Shown here one piece after another: positions 43,251 to 52,782 of a stretch of DNA of 64,000 nt (within the stretch, counting starts at the first letter, position 1; every line of letters starts with the position of its first letter). The stretch spans positions 1 to 64,000 of the forward strand of contig CANFUT010000024.1 of assembly GCA_947450325.1 (NCBI GenBank), written 5' to 3'. Both the position numbers and the translations under genes were made by a program. A model generated the notes under the pieces. That model ran no database searches, was not told the origin of the DNA, and saw only the letters and a list, made by a program, of their open reading frames with translations. The DNA comes from Flavobacteriia bacterium (GTDB lineage: Bacteria > Bacteroidota > Bacteroidia > Flavobacteriales_D > Crocinitomicaceae).

Positions 43251-46200
43251 TTAAACAGATTCAGCGCGAACTAAACGCAACTCAGAAGTGTAAAACACGA
43301 TTCCACGCACTTGCTGATAGCCCATTTCCCGCAAGGTATCTGCATAAAGTTGCACTTGTTTTAAATGTTGCGCTTTCGGAATACCTGTTTTATAATCAAT
43401 TACAATTGTCTCGTTTTCTTTACAAATGATTTTATCGGGTCTTTTTGTTTCGTTTACACTGATAATAATTCCCTGTTCATTCAGGATTTTCGTTGCATCG
43501 ATTAATAATTCTTGGTAATCTTTCATGCCAAAAATTTGATGCAGTGTGTCTCGTAATTTAGTTTCAAAATCCTTTTCAAGCAATCCATTTTCTAAATTAG
43601 ATTTTAAGTTGAATTCAATTTCAGAACTGTCGCTAGTTATCGAAAGTAAAAAATGAAGTTGATTTCCAAAACGTTGTTTTTCAGTTAATCCTGTGTCTTC
43701 ATCTAAAGCATTTTCTTTGAGAGAAATGTCGGGGAACCACAATTTATTTTTCAATGAAATAGGAGAGAAGTTGCCTTCTAGAAAAGTTGTGTCACCTTCG
43801 TCTTTTTCAACAGAAGTCAAAATTTCGCCACATTCAAATTCAATTTTTTCAGCGTCGAAAGTTTTTGTAATTACATTTTCAAAATCATTATTTCCAAGAT
43901 TTAAAAACACTTCGTGCAATATTTTTCCAAATCTCGGATCTCTTGGTTTTTCTTGATAAAAATTGGCAATATAAAGTCTCTCAACTGGTCTGGTAAACAT
44001 TACATAACAAAGGTTGATTTTGTCGAGTAAACTTTGATTGTATTCTTTTTCGTGTTCAACTCGAATTCGATCAACTTTGCTGTTTTTAGACAAACCAGCA
44101 TAAACAAACTTTTCTGATTCTTTCATCAAAAACATGCTACTTTTTCCTGTAATTGACCAATCCATGTTGGGCAATAAGACTACCTTGAACTCCAAACCTT
44201 TGGATTTATGCCCTGTCATTACTTTTATAGCGTCTTTATTTTCAGGGATTTGAATGGCAGAATCTTTTCCTTTGCCATTGTAGAAATCTAAAAACAATTC
44301 TAGTTCTGGTCCACGCTGATTGTCGAATTCATGCACCATATCTGATAAATGATGCAAATACGGATTGTGAATTTCCTCAAGACCTACTAAGTTGTAAAAA
44401 CCTTGTAATAAGTTGTATAGATTTTCGAAAGGAAAGAAAAATTGATCTTCAGAACCAAAATTTTCTGCGAAAAATTTCTTGGTATCAAAAAACTGATATA
44501 TTTTTCCGTTGGCACCTTCCTCATTTTTCCAATATGACTGGATTTTTGAGATTGAATTTTGAGATTTAAGAGAGAAATACAACTCAGAAAATCTTCTTGC
44601 TTCCAATTCTCCTGCAGGATTTTTCCTCCATTTCAAGTAAGCGATTGCCATTTTCACTCCATGATCAGAATTGACCAACAAACTGTCAGCAGAAACAACT
44701 TTGTGACCTTGATTGGTCAATTCTATTGCCCAAGAATTACAGTCTTTCTTGGTATTTCCTAAGATGCAAATGTCTCCCTTTTCAAATCCATCTTCGATAC
44801 ATTGATTGATCCAAGAAAGCATCATCGTTATCGATCTTTTGTCTTCAATTTGGTCACTTTTTTTACCTTCACTTTTAACAGCTTCGGAATGAATGTAAAC
44901 GTAGCCGCCATCTTTTCCCATCGGATTTTGAGCGACATCATCGTAAAATGAAACCAGAGAACTTGGGATAGAGGTCTTAAAAGTTTCAAAAAATACGTTG
45001 TTAAATTTTACTATTTCCTTGAATGAGCGATAATTATCCTTTAGTGGTTGCTTATTTCCTCGACTTTCAAAATAATTTGATTTTATTTGGATATCAACAT
45101 CTCCATCGGGATTGTAAATCGCAGGTAATGCAACGAATTGCTCTGCCAAACCATTTTTGAACCTGTAAATTGATTGTTTTGGATCTCCAACAATTAAATT
45201 TTCATTTCCTTGAGATAGAGATTCATGCACCAATGGAACGATGTTCATCCATTGCAAACGAGAAGTATCTTGAAATTCGTCGAGTAGAAAATGTTGAAAA
45301 CGAATACCTAATCTTTCGTAAATAAATGGCGCTTCTTCTTTCTCAATTAATTCTGAAATGAGTTTGTTGAATTCCGAAATCCGAATTAATTTTTCTGTTT
45401 GTTTGACCGTTTCTAGTTCATCTGCAATGAATTGAAGTAAAGCCATGTTGTAGAAATTCTTCTTTACTAATACAAGTAAATTCAATTCTTTGTTTTTGGA
45501 CTCGAATTCTTCTTGAAATCTGTAACACAAATTTCTTAATTCATCACTAAAAACAGTATTTTCCAATTTGCTCAAAACTGAATCGGTAAAAAAGCCAAGA
45601 TTTTTATCGTTTCCTTTTATAAATTCATCGGTATTCAACTTCTTAAAGGCGTTTGCAGTTACAGATTTTCCTGGCAAATTTGGATGATCTGCAATAGGAA
45701 GAAAAAGTGAATAAATTTCTTGCGCTTGTTCTTTTAATAGATTTTTAATTAATTCAATTTCAGTTTTCAAACTTTGAAAAGCTACTTCCGAAAAATCAGC
45801 TTCTTTCATTTCTTTAAGCAGCGTGAAGTACTTTTCATTGGTTAAAATGTTAGCGAATTTTTTCAAATCGCGCTGAAAATTCCAACTTTCTTGATCGGTG
45901 ATTTTTTCACGGGAATAATTCAGAACCAATTGCGTGAATTTAGCTCTTAAAATTGGGTCCAAACCATCCATCAATTGGTCGATTACTTGATCGAGCACTT
46001 CGTCTTCGTTCAATATAATTTGAAAATCACTGTCTAAATCTAAATCCCTTGAAAATGAGCGAATCAAACGCAAATTAAACTTGTCAATTGTCATCACATT
46101 GAAGTCTTCGTATTGATGTAAAATCTGTTTCAAAGCATTTTTTGCGCGGAATTGTAATTCAGGTTTGCTTATTTTTAATTCTTGGGTAATATCCTCGATA

Positions 46201-46457
46201 AGACTCAGTGCTTTTTTAGTTTCTGCTGTCGTTTTTCTTTTTGGATTACTTGATAAATCTAAGGCAGAAATAATCCTCGTTTTCATTTCCAAAGCAGCTT
46301 TATTGGTGAAAGTCATCGCCATGATGTGCGCAAAAGTGCTTGGACTTCGTTCATTTCCCAAAATCAATCTCAAATATGTCTTAACCAAGTTGTAGGTTTT
46401 TCCACTGCCTGCGGAAGCATTAAATATTTGCAATGGTTTTTCTGTATGATCTTTCAT
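43251..46457 (-). CDS. AddA/RecB-like UvrD-family helicase with PD-(D/E)XK nuclease
   Basis: 1068 residues. Walker A is NASAGSGKTYNLV at residues 14-26. Motif II-like DEFQDTS and motif III VGDPKQSIYRF lie about 390-430, and the late UvrD motif VMTGHKSKGLEFKVV about 735. The C-terminus is a nuclease with IVIDYKTG and the preceding D. Such proteins are the A/B subunit of AddAB/RecBCD complexes that process double-strand ends. The usual AddB partner is not within the window. It is divergently placed from the MbnP-MbnH genes. Confidence 0.9.
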   Translation of the reverse strand: MKDHTEKPLQIFNASAGSGKTYNLVKTYLRLILGNERSPSTFAHIMAMTFTNKAALEMKTRIISALDLSSNPKRKTTAETKKALSLIEDITQELKISKPELQFRAKNALKQILHQYEDFNVMTIDKFNLRLIRSFSRDLDLDSDFQIILNEDEVLDQVIDQLMDGLDPILRAKFTQLVLNYSREKITDQESWNFQRDLKKFANILTNEKYFTLLKEMKEADFSEVAFQSLKTEIELIKNLLKEQAQEIYSLFLPIADHPNLPGKSVTANAFKKLNTDEFIKGNDKNLGFFTDSVLSKLENTVFSDELRNLCYRFQEEFESKNKELNLLVLVKKNFYNMALLQFIADELETVKQTEKLIRISEFNKLISELIEKEEAPFIYERLGIRFQHFLLDEFQDTSRLQWMNIVPLVHESLSQGNENLIVGDPKQSIYRFKNGLAEQFVALPAIYNPDGDVDIQIKSNYFESRGNKQPLKDNYRSFKEIVKFNNVFFETFKTSIPSSLVSFYDDVAQNPMGKDGGYVYIHSEAVKSEGKKSDQIEDKRSITMMLSWINQCIEDGFEKGDICILGNTKKDCNSWAIELTNQGHKVVSADSLLVNSDHGVKMAIAYLKWRKNPAGELEARRFSELYFSLKSQNSISKIQSYWKNEEGANGKIYQFFDTKKFFAENFGSEDQFFFPFENLYNLLQGFYNLVGLEEIHNPYLHHLSDMVHEFDNQRGPELELFLDFYNGKGKDSAIQIPENKDAIKVMTGHKSKGLEFKVVLLPNMDWSITGKSSMFLMKESEKFVYAGLSKNSKVDRIRVEHEKEYNQSLLDKINLCYVMFTRPVERLYIANFYQEKPRDPRFGKILHEVFLNLGNNDFENVITKTFDAEKIEFECGEILTSVEKDEGDTTFLEGNFSPISLKNKLWFPDISLKENALDEDTGLTEKQRFGNQLHFLLSITSDSSEIEFNLKSNLENGLLEKDFETKLRDTLHQIFGMKDYQELLIDATKILNEQGIIISVNETKRPDKIICKENETIVIDYKTGIPKAQHLKQVQLYADTLREMGYQQVRGIVFYTSELRLVRAESV

Positions 46458-46592
46458 GGTAAAGAAATTGAGGTTACTAAGATAAGCTGAACAAATCGTA
46501 ATCTATGTACGTTTTTAGAATAAATTTTGTATTTTTATAAACTGACTGAAATATTCAACTTTTCAGTGTTTTATTCGTCTTTAAGTAAGATT

Positions 46593-47369
46593 ATGATTTT
46601 TAAAACGAAAAATATTGTTTCATTCGTTGTCCTTATAATTTCTGCTGTGTCAATCAGTAGTTGTAAGAAAGACAAAATTGAAATTATTCCGCCTGTTGTA
46701 GTGAGCGATCAGCTTTCAATTCAAGTTTTACCTTTTTATGGAAGTCAAATCTTATATCTCGATTCAACCTATTTGACAGATGAAGGATACGAAATCCAGT
46801 TTACAGACTTGAAATTCTTTGGTGGAAATTGGAAAAATGGAAATGATATTTTATTTGAATCTGCGATGTTTGATTATCGAAATAATGGTAACAAGTTTTT
46901 GACGGTTAGTAAAAAACCAGATTTATTTGGTTCTTTACAAGGACTTTTGGGGATTGATTCAAGTTTAAATCACGATGATCCAACTGCTTTTGCGAATGAA
47001 AACCCTTTGAATATTGTCAATGCTGGTGATATGCATTGGGGTTGGAATCCGGGATATATTTTCATTAAAGTTGAGGCACGTGTGGATACAATTCAAGATG
47101 GAATTCCACTTTTTGATCATTACGCTGTATTTCATGTTGGAACTGATAATTTTGTTCAAAATTTAGATTTTCCTGATGTAAATTGGACTGCGATAGGTGA
47201 GAAGTCTTTTCAAGCGAACATGAAATTAGACATGCATCAATTTTTATCGAATGCTGGTCAAACGATTAATGTCAAAAATGAATTTATTTCTCATACCGCT
47301 TCTGGACAAGACGTTTTGACATTGAAAGCGATCCAAAACTTCAAATCAGCCTTAAGTTTTATTCCGTGA
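46593..47369 (+). CDS. mbnP: MbnP-family copper-associated lipoprotein
   Basis: 258 residues from the ATG at 46593; the longer frame starts with TTG 22 codons earlier and would delay the signal. MIFKTKNIVSFVVLIISAVSISSC is a lipoprotein signal with the lipobox Cys at about 24. The MbnP signature is present: SLNHDDPTA, then GDMHWGWNPGYIFIKVE with the W-x-W pair, and a late MKLDMHQF. In characterised systems a Trp of MbnP is converted to kynurenine by the di-heme partner MbnH, and the protein binds copper. Its stop overlaps the start of the MbnH-type gene by one base. Confidence 0.88.
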   Translation: MIFKTKNIVSFVVLIISAVSISSCKKDKIEIIPPVVVSDQLSIQVLPFYGSQILYLDSTYLTDEGYEIQFTDLKFFGGNWKNGNDILFESAMFDYRNNGNKFLTVSKKPDLFGSLQGLLGIDSSLNHDDPTAFANENPLNIVNAGDMHWGWNPGYIFIKVEARVDTIQDGIPLFDHYAVFHVGTDNFVQNLDFPDVNWTAIGEKSFQANMKLDMHQFLSNAGQTINVKNEFISHTASGQDVLTLKAIQNFKSALSFIP

Positions 47370-48475
47370 TGAGACCAGAATTCCACCGTTTTATCCAACC
47401 TATTTCCAAGTTCAAATTCGTTTTGATTTTTGGATTAGCGATTGGCATTCTTTGGGCTTGCAAGAAAGATAAAGTGGCTTATGTTCCAACGCCTTATCAA
47501 TTGAAAATTCCTTCACACTTTCCTCAAATGCCTATTCCTGTTGATAATCCAATGACTGTGGAGGGCGTTGCATTGGGAAGAATGCTTTTTTACGAAACAA
47601 AATTGAGTTTAGACAATACGATTTCTTGCGGAAGTTGTCATTCGCCTGAAACTGCTTTTAGTGATTCAAGCCGATATTCCAAAGGTGTAAACGGAACATT
47701 AGGAAATCGTCAGTCGATGGCTTTGGTCAATTTAGGTTGGCAACAATTTTTCTTTTGGGATGGAAGAGCGATTACGCTTGAAGAACAAATTTTACAACCA
47801 GTACCAAATCCTGTTGAAATGCATCAAAGTTGGGATGCAGCAATAGCTAAATTAAATGCAGAAGTTACTTATAAAAATGCGTTCTACAAGGCTTTTGGCG
47901 AAGAAGGATTCGATAAAAATAAAGCAGCTAAAGCAATCGCGCAGTTTTTAAGAACCATGATTTCCGGCAATTCAAAATTTGATGTGATGTATAAAATTGA
48001 AAATGGACTGCCACTTTCAAATTCAGATCAATCTGTCACAATTTCGCCTGAAGAGTGGGGTGGATACGATCTTTTCAAAAGTTTGAATGGCGCTGATTGT
48101 TTTCATTGTCACAACGGACCGTTGATGCAAGTTAAGAAGTTTAGCAACAATGGTTTGGATGCCATTTTTACTGATGAAGGACGAAGAGGAATTACAGGAA
48201 ATATCAACGATTTAGGCAAGTTCAAGGTTCCAACATTGAGAAACATTGAACTTTCAGGTCCTTACATGCACGACGGAAGATTCAAAACATTAGATGAAGT
48301 AATTGAACATTATTCGAGCGGTGTCATTCAATCTCCAACTATTGATCCGCTGATTGAGTTTGCAAGTCAAGGCGGTGTGCAACTTGATGCGGGACAAAAA
48401 GATTTATTGAAGAAATTTTTGCAGACGCTCACTGATTATCAGTTTGTCAATAATCCAGATTTCAGAAAACCATAA
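47369..48475 (+). CDS. mbnH: MbnH-family di-heme cytochrome c peroxidase-like lipoprotein
   Basis: 368 residues from the ATG at 47369 (a GTG lies one codon earlier). The lipoprotein signal ends at IGILWAC. Two heme-c sites follow: CGSCH near residue 90 and CFHCH near residue 246. Between them are the peroxidase-like motifs NLGWQQFFFWDGRA and LRNIELSGPYMHDGRF. MbnH enzymes use high-valent heme chemistry to oxidise a Trp of MbnP. The start codon overlaps the mbnP stop (TGATG), so the two are translationally coupled. Confidence 0.9.
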   Translation: MRPEFHRFIQPISKFKFVLIFGLAIGILWACKKDKVAYVPTPYQLKIPSHFPQMPIPVDNPMTVEGVALGRMLFYETKLSLDNTISCGSCHSPETAFSDSSRYSKGVNGTLGNRQSMALVNLGWQQFFFWDGRAITLEEQILQPVPNPVEMHQSWDAAIAKLNAEVTYKNAFYKAFGEEGFDKNKAAKAIAQFLRTMISGNSKFDVMYKIENGLPLSNSDQSVTISPEEWGGYDLFKSLNGADCFHCHNGPLMQVKKFSNNGLDAIFTDEGRRGITGNINDLGKFKVPTLRNIELSGPYMHDGRFKTLDEVIEHYSSGVIQSPTIDPLIEFASQGGVQLDAGQKDLLKKFLQTLTDYQFVNNPDFRKP

Positions 48476-48647
48476 AACGATTTATTTGAATTAGATAAGA
48501 TTGTTACAAATTGTAACGATCGATAATTTCTTTGTTATTATTTTCAAAAGTTTTAGATACAATTAAGTCAATAAATACTGCATCAAACTCAATGAAAGAA
48601 ACCTTTTTGAGCAAAAAGTCGTAAATTTGTATATTCGATCTAGAAAA

Positions 48648-50072
48648 ATGAAAAACGAAACAAGATTAACAACAGAGGAGAAGGCTTTAAAAATCAATTT
48701 AACACCTGATATTTATGGCTGTTTTGCGGAGATTGGGGCAGGACAAGAAGTAGCTGCAAATTTTTTCCAAGCTGGAGGAAGTTCAGGTACAATTGCATAC
48801 ACGCAATCTGCCTACGACATGAAAGTTTCTGATTCAATGTACGGACCTGCAACAAGATACGTATGTGAGGAACGATTAATGACCATGTTACATACTGAAT
48901 TCGAAACAATGAACTACCGTTTGCCAGAAAAGGCTAAAAGTGCTCGTTTTTTCGCGTTTTGTAACACAGTTGAATCATTAAACTATCACAAAACAAATCA
49001 AGGTCAAGGTTGGGTTGGATTGCGTTTTCAATTAACGCAAGGAAGTGCACCAAACGATATTATTTTGCATGTCAAAATGCATGACAATAGCAATAAAGCA
49101 CAACAAGAAGCATTGGGGATTTTAGGTGTAAATTTGTTACATGCTGCTTATTTTCACCATGATGATTTGGATGTTTTCCTTTCTGCATTGGTAAATCGAT
49201 TGCCGCGTGAACGCATGGAGTTAGATATGATGCGTGTTTCAGGACCTGATTTTGAAAATTTTGACAATAGAATTATTGCGTTAAACCTTGTAAAAAGAGG
49301 TTTGACTGATGCAACAATGTTTGATTTATGTGGAAGTGTATTGCAACCAACAGCGGCATTGTATAAGAAAAACATTCTTTTGATGCGTGGTCGTTTTCGC
49401 CCAGTTACAAAAGTTCACTTAGACATGATCGAAAGTGGAACCAAACAGTTTTTGAAAGAAGAAGGAGTCAAAGAAGAAAATTTGTTGGTTATTTTTGAAT
49501 TGACGTTGAAAGATTTGACTGCTGATGGAAAAATTTCAGACAAAGATTTTGTTGATCGTGCTGAACTTTTAGGATCTTTGGGTTATACAGTAATGATTTC
49601 TAATTATTTGAAACATTACAAAATGGTTGACTATTTGGCAACTATCGCCCGCGGACAAATGATGGGAGTAATCGTTGGCGTTTATAATTTACATACGATT
49701 TTCGATGAAAGATATTATGACAATTTGCCTGGCGGGTTGCTAGAAGCTTTCGGAAGAGGATTTGGACACAAAATGAAAATGTTTGTTTATCCGGCGAATG
49801 ATGTGGACACTGGTGATCTTTATGGTTTGGATGATATTGTGATTCCAAAACATTTAAATGGCTTGATGCAATACATGAAAGACAATAATAAAATGGAAGC
49901 AATTCACGATTACAATAGTCAATTGTTACACATTATGTCTGACGATGTACTTTCTAAAATCAAAGCAGGTGTTTCAAGCTGGGAGGATGATGTTCCGGAA
50001 GAAGTAGTGAAAGCCATTAAGTTTTTTGAATTGTTCGGTTTTGTGAATAGAGAAAAGGAAATTCACGCTTAA
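48648..50072 (+). CDS. Conserved protein of unknown function (about 470 residues)
   Basis: 474 residues from the ATG at 48648. The in-frame TTG at 48627 overlaps a TAAATTTG promoter box (48622-48629) and is rejected as a start. It is a soluble, cytoplasmic, mixed alpha/beta protein with no signal peptide. Notable stretches are YGCFAEIGAGQEVAANFFQAGG near the N-terminus, MKMHDNSNKAQQEALGILGVN and HKMKMFVYPAND. Databases sometimes label homologues with unconvincing names (TonB receptor or nucleotidyltransferase); I see no support for either. It has its own terminator. Confidence 0.8.
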   Translation: MKNETRLTTEEKALKINLTPDIYGCFAEIGAGQEVAANFFQAGGSSGTIAYTQSAYDMKVSDSMYGPATRYVCEERLMTMLHTEFETMNYRLPEKAKSARFFAFCNTVESLNYHKTNQGQGWVGLRFQLTQGSAPNDIILHVKMHDNSNKAQQEALGILGVNLLHAAYFHHDDLDVFLSALVNRLPRERMELDMMRVSGPDFENFDNRIIALNLVKRGLTDATMFDLCGSVLQPTAALYKKNILLMRGRFRPVTKVHLDMIESGTKQFLKEEGVKEENLLVIFELTLKDLTADGKISDKDFVDRAELLGSLGYTVMISNYLKHYKMVDYLATIARGQMMGVIVGVYNLHTIFDERYYDNLPGGLLEAFGRGFGHKMKMFVYPANDVDTGDLYGLDDIVIPKHLNGLMQYMKDNNKMEAIHDYNSQLLHIMSDDVLSKIKAGVSSWEDDVPEEVVKAIKFFELFGFVNREKEIHA

Positions 50073-50095
50073 ATTAAAATAAATTCTTATTATTC

Positions 50096-50125
50096 AAGTG
50101 ATTACTTAGGTAGTCACTTTTTTTT
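50096..50125 (+). terminator. Terminator of the gene at 48648-50072
   Basis: Ten-base arms, aagtgattac and gtagtcactt, with one G-T pair and a 4-base loop, then a T run. Confidence 0.87.
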
Positions 50126-50126
50126 G

Positions 50127-50160
50127 CAAAAAAAAATGGTGCTCCGAGTTAGAAGCACCA
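50127..50160 (-). terminator. Terminator of the T9SS esterase gene
   Basis: On the minus strand tggtgct and agcacca pair around a 10-base loop and run into a T tract (the A tract at 50128-50136 on the plus strand). Confidence 0.82.
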
Positions 50161-50186
50161 ATATTTTAGAAATTTTTTTGATTTAA

Positions 50187-51566
50187 TTATTCAATCACCA
50201 ATCGCTTAATACTTGATTTCCCGTTTGAATTGAGTTTAACCATATAAATCCCTTTTTTCCAGTTGCTTGTTTCAATTTTTGTAACGTTTTGAGCACTGCA
50301 AATTAATTTTCCTTCAATAGAAAATATGGTAATTTCATATTGTGAAATACTGCTTGATTTAATTTCAAAATATTTGCTCGCTGGATTTGGTTGAATTGAA
50401 AATTGAATATTTCCAAGTTCATCAATTCCAGAAGTTCCATTTTGATAATTGTAAGGAGCAGAAGTTGCATCGCAAGTTGGACTAGAAGTGTTGACAACAG
50501 TGTAATTACCATTTCCATAAGTTAATGGACAAGTTGCACTAGATTCACCAGTCAAAATATTTCCATTCAAATACCATTGAATATTGCTAGTAATCGATGA
50601 AACCAAAACATTGGATCCCAAAGTGATTACAGGAATCGGAGGTACTGAATTTGAACAAACATTGTTCACTTGAATTCGAGAATCAGCAGTTTGAGGTGAA
50701 ATAAAATTAGTCCATCCGCTACAATCTTCCTTTAAATAAAAATCAAACCATGGTAAAAGATAATCAGTGAGAACTTGTTGCTGAATGGCTCTTTGAATTG
50801 AAATTCCAGGAGAAGAAGTTGATTCGCCAAAATCGCAGTTAAAATTGGTGTTTGCAAAGTAACAATGCGCTCCGCCTAAAATACTAATGAAGTATTTACA
50901 ACTTCCTGTAACTGCATCATACATTGGAATGTGGTTGTCTACAGGAGGAGTAACACCGTCTTCAGAACCAGAAAAAATCAAGGTTGGAACCAAGACATTG
51001 GCTGCAGCTGCAATTGCTGAAGGAGTTGTCTCTGCTGGTGCTAATCCAACAATTGTTTTAATGCTTGAATTATTCGCCGCTGCTAGAAATGTTGCGCCAC
51101 CGCCCATGGAATGTCCCATAATTGCTGCATTTCCATTGATTTTATTTTCAAAAATTGAACCGGCAGTTGAATTTAGCGCTAGCATTTTGTTTGAAACTTG
51201 TGCTAAATCTAATCCAAAGTCAGCGTGAACTGGAGAAGGAAATAAACTGCTTTCAGTTCTTGGAAAAGCCAAAATATAACCTTTTGCAACCAATGCTTCC
51301 CATACATTTTGATAAGCGTCCCAAGTCATGGCAAAACCATGTCCAAAAGTAATTACAGGAAAATTCCCATTTGAAACAGGTACATCAATTCCAGCTGTAG
51401 CAGATGGATAATAAATTTCTGTTTGAATTTGTCGACCTGCGCCACCACCTGAACCTGTTCCGCCAGTTCTAGCGGGATCATTAAAAATGATTGTGGTATG
51501 TCCAATTGAAAATTGACAGAATACAAGATTAGGAAATGCAACGATAATAAGAAGTAGCTTTTTCAT
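50187..51566 (-). CDS. Secreted alpha/beta-hydrolase (esterase-like) with T9SS sorting domain
   Basis: 459 residues. A signal peptide (1-17, ending LVFCQF) is followed by an alpha/beta-hydrolase of about 290 residues with the oxyanion strand ITFGHGF and the nucleophile Ser in GHSMGGG. The acid is in FSGSEDGVTPP and the base His in LGGAHCYF. The C-terminal part has an Ig-like linker and a type A T9SS signal (FSIQPNPASKYFEIKSS to the end). The layout resembles chlorophyllase-like and polyester-hydrolase-like lipases. The substrate is unknown; an extracellular ester is likely. Confidence 0.85.
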   Translation of the reverse strand: MKKLLLIIVAFPNLVFCQFSIGHTTIIFNDPARTGGTGSGGGAGRQIQTEIYYPSATAGIDVPVSNGNFPVITFGHGFAMTWDAYQNVWEALVAKGYILAFPRTESSLFPSPVHADFGLDLAQVSNKMLALNSTAGSIFENKINGNAAIMGHSMGGGATFLAAANNSSIKTIVGLAPAETTPSAIAAAANVLVPTLIFSGSEDGVTPPVDNHIPMYDAVTGSCKYFISILGGAHCYFANTNFNCDFGESTSSPGISIQRAIQQQVLTDYLLPWFDFYLKEDCSGWTNFISPQTADSRIQVNNVCSNSVPPIPVITLGSNVLVSSITSNIQWYLNGNILTGESSATCPLTYGNGNYTVVNTSSPTCDATSAPYNYQNGTSGIDELGNIQFSIQPNPASKYFEIKSSSISQYEITIFSIEGKLICSAQNVTKIETSNWKKGIYMVKLNSNGKSSIKRLVIE

Positions 51567-51701
51567 TTTTTTTAATTAGTTTGTTAGTTATAACCATAAA
51601 TATAAAAAATATGTTTTACATATAGTTCAGAGCAAAATTATTTTCAAATCATAGATTTATTCTGTGAAATTTTTAAAATTTTAGATCACATTAATAATCG
51701 T

Positions 51702-51709
51702 TATATTTG
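51702..51709 (+). promoter_or_regulatory. Probable -7 promoter element of the acyltransferase gene
   Basis: TATATTTG matches TAnnTTTG. It places the transcript start near 51715, about 20 bases before the TTG at 51736 and so supports that start. No clear -33 element is seen. Confidence 0.5.
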
Positions 51710-51735
51710 AATTCATGATTTAAAAAACAATATTA

Positions 51736-52782
51736 TTGTTACAAACAAATAAATACATAAAAGGTTTAGATGCACTTCGAGCGCTTTCGATAGGTTTTGT
51801 CTTACTTAATCATTTAGGTATTGATGTTTTATTTTTTGAAAATCAATTCCTTAAAAATAATTTTTATAGTTTATTTTCAGGTGAAACTGGGGTTAGATTC
51901 TTTTTTGTTTTAAGTGGTTTTTTGATAACAAGGATATTGTGGATTCAATTTAAAGACACAGCCACTATCAATTTAAAGAACTTTTTTATCCGAAGAATTT
52001 TAAGATTAATGCCTCCATTGGTGTTGTTTTATGTACTCGTTATTTCGCTCATGCTCGCAAAAATTATCACCTATGACATTGAAGGATTGATGTTTGCATT
52101 CTTTTATTTGTATAATTATGTTCCATTGTTGCACTACAGAAATGAATTGGCGCACATTTGGTCGCTATCAGTGGAAGAACAATTTTATTTGATTTGGCCA
52201 TTTTTTATTTTGGTTGTCAAAAAATACAAGATATTATTAATCTTGGTGTTGATTTTTATAGTTCTTTCTATAGTTGGAACGATTTTTCTACCTGAGTTTG
52301 CTTTCGAAGCACATTTGCGGCCACATCGTTGGTTTTTACCTGCTGGAGGATTTATTGCGATCGGTGCTACTGTAGCATTAGTTCAATTCAAATATGAGAA
52401 GTTCTTGATTCAAATATTTCATAAAAAGACATTTATGCTGCTTTTCGTTGCGTTCTTATATTTGATTCCACTTTTTATTCCAATATTTTTGATTGAAGCT
52501 TTCTCGTTTTTACAAGTAATTGGTTTTGGAATTTTTGTTTGTTGGATTTTTTACAATCAAAATTCGAGATTCGTTGCATTTCTAGAATTTAGTCCATTTG
52601 TCTACGTTGGAAAAATATCCTACGGACTTTATGTTTTTCAAGGATTGTTTTTGTTGACAGGTCCAGGAAGTGAACTATCTTTTCAGCAATTTCCAATTAA
52701 TGTATTGCTAACGTTTGGCTTGGCAATTTTGTCCTATCATTTTATAGAAAAGCCAATATTGAAATACAAAAATCGATTTTAG
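51736..52782 (+). CDS. Acyltransferase 3 family membrane protein
   Basis: 348 residues with about 10 membrane helices and the family motifs LDALRALSIGFVLLNHLG (catalytic His), FFVLSGFLITRILW, RRILRLMPPLVLFY, HIWSLSVEEQFYLIWP and FIEKP near the end. These proteins O-acylate sugars of lipopolysaccharide, exopolysaccharide or peptidoglycan at the inner membrane. The target cannot be told from sequence. The start is TTG; the only ATG upstream (51714) is followed at once by a stop. The end overlaps tatA by 4 bases in convergent orientation. Confidence 0.87.
   Translation: MLQTNKYIKGLDALRALSIGFVLLNHLGIDVLFFENQFLKNNFYSLFSGETGVRFFFVLSGFLITRILWIQFKDTATINLKNFFIRRILRLMPPLVLFYVLVISLMLAKIITYDIEGLMFAFFYLYNYVPLLHYRNELAHIWSLSVEEQFYLIWPFFILVVKKYKILLILVLIFIVLSIVGTIFLPEFAFEAHLRPHRWFLPAGGFIAIGATVALVQFKYEKFLIQIFHKKTFMLLFVAFLYLIPLFIPIFLIEAFSFLQVIGFGIFVCWIFYNQNSRFVAFLEFSPFVYVGKISYGLYVFQGLFLLTGPGSELSFQQFPINVLLTFGLAILSYHFIEKPILKYKNRF

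Noticed and set aside
41158-46457. Functional link between the BatA-like, AddA-like and dihydroorotase-like genes
   Set aside because: They are on the same strand, but their roles are unrelated and the 44-base gap before the BatA-like gene carries no shared signal; co-orientation alone is not evidence.
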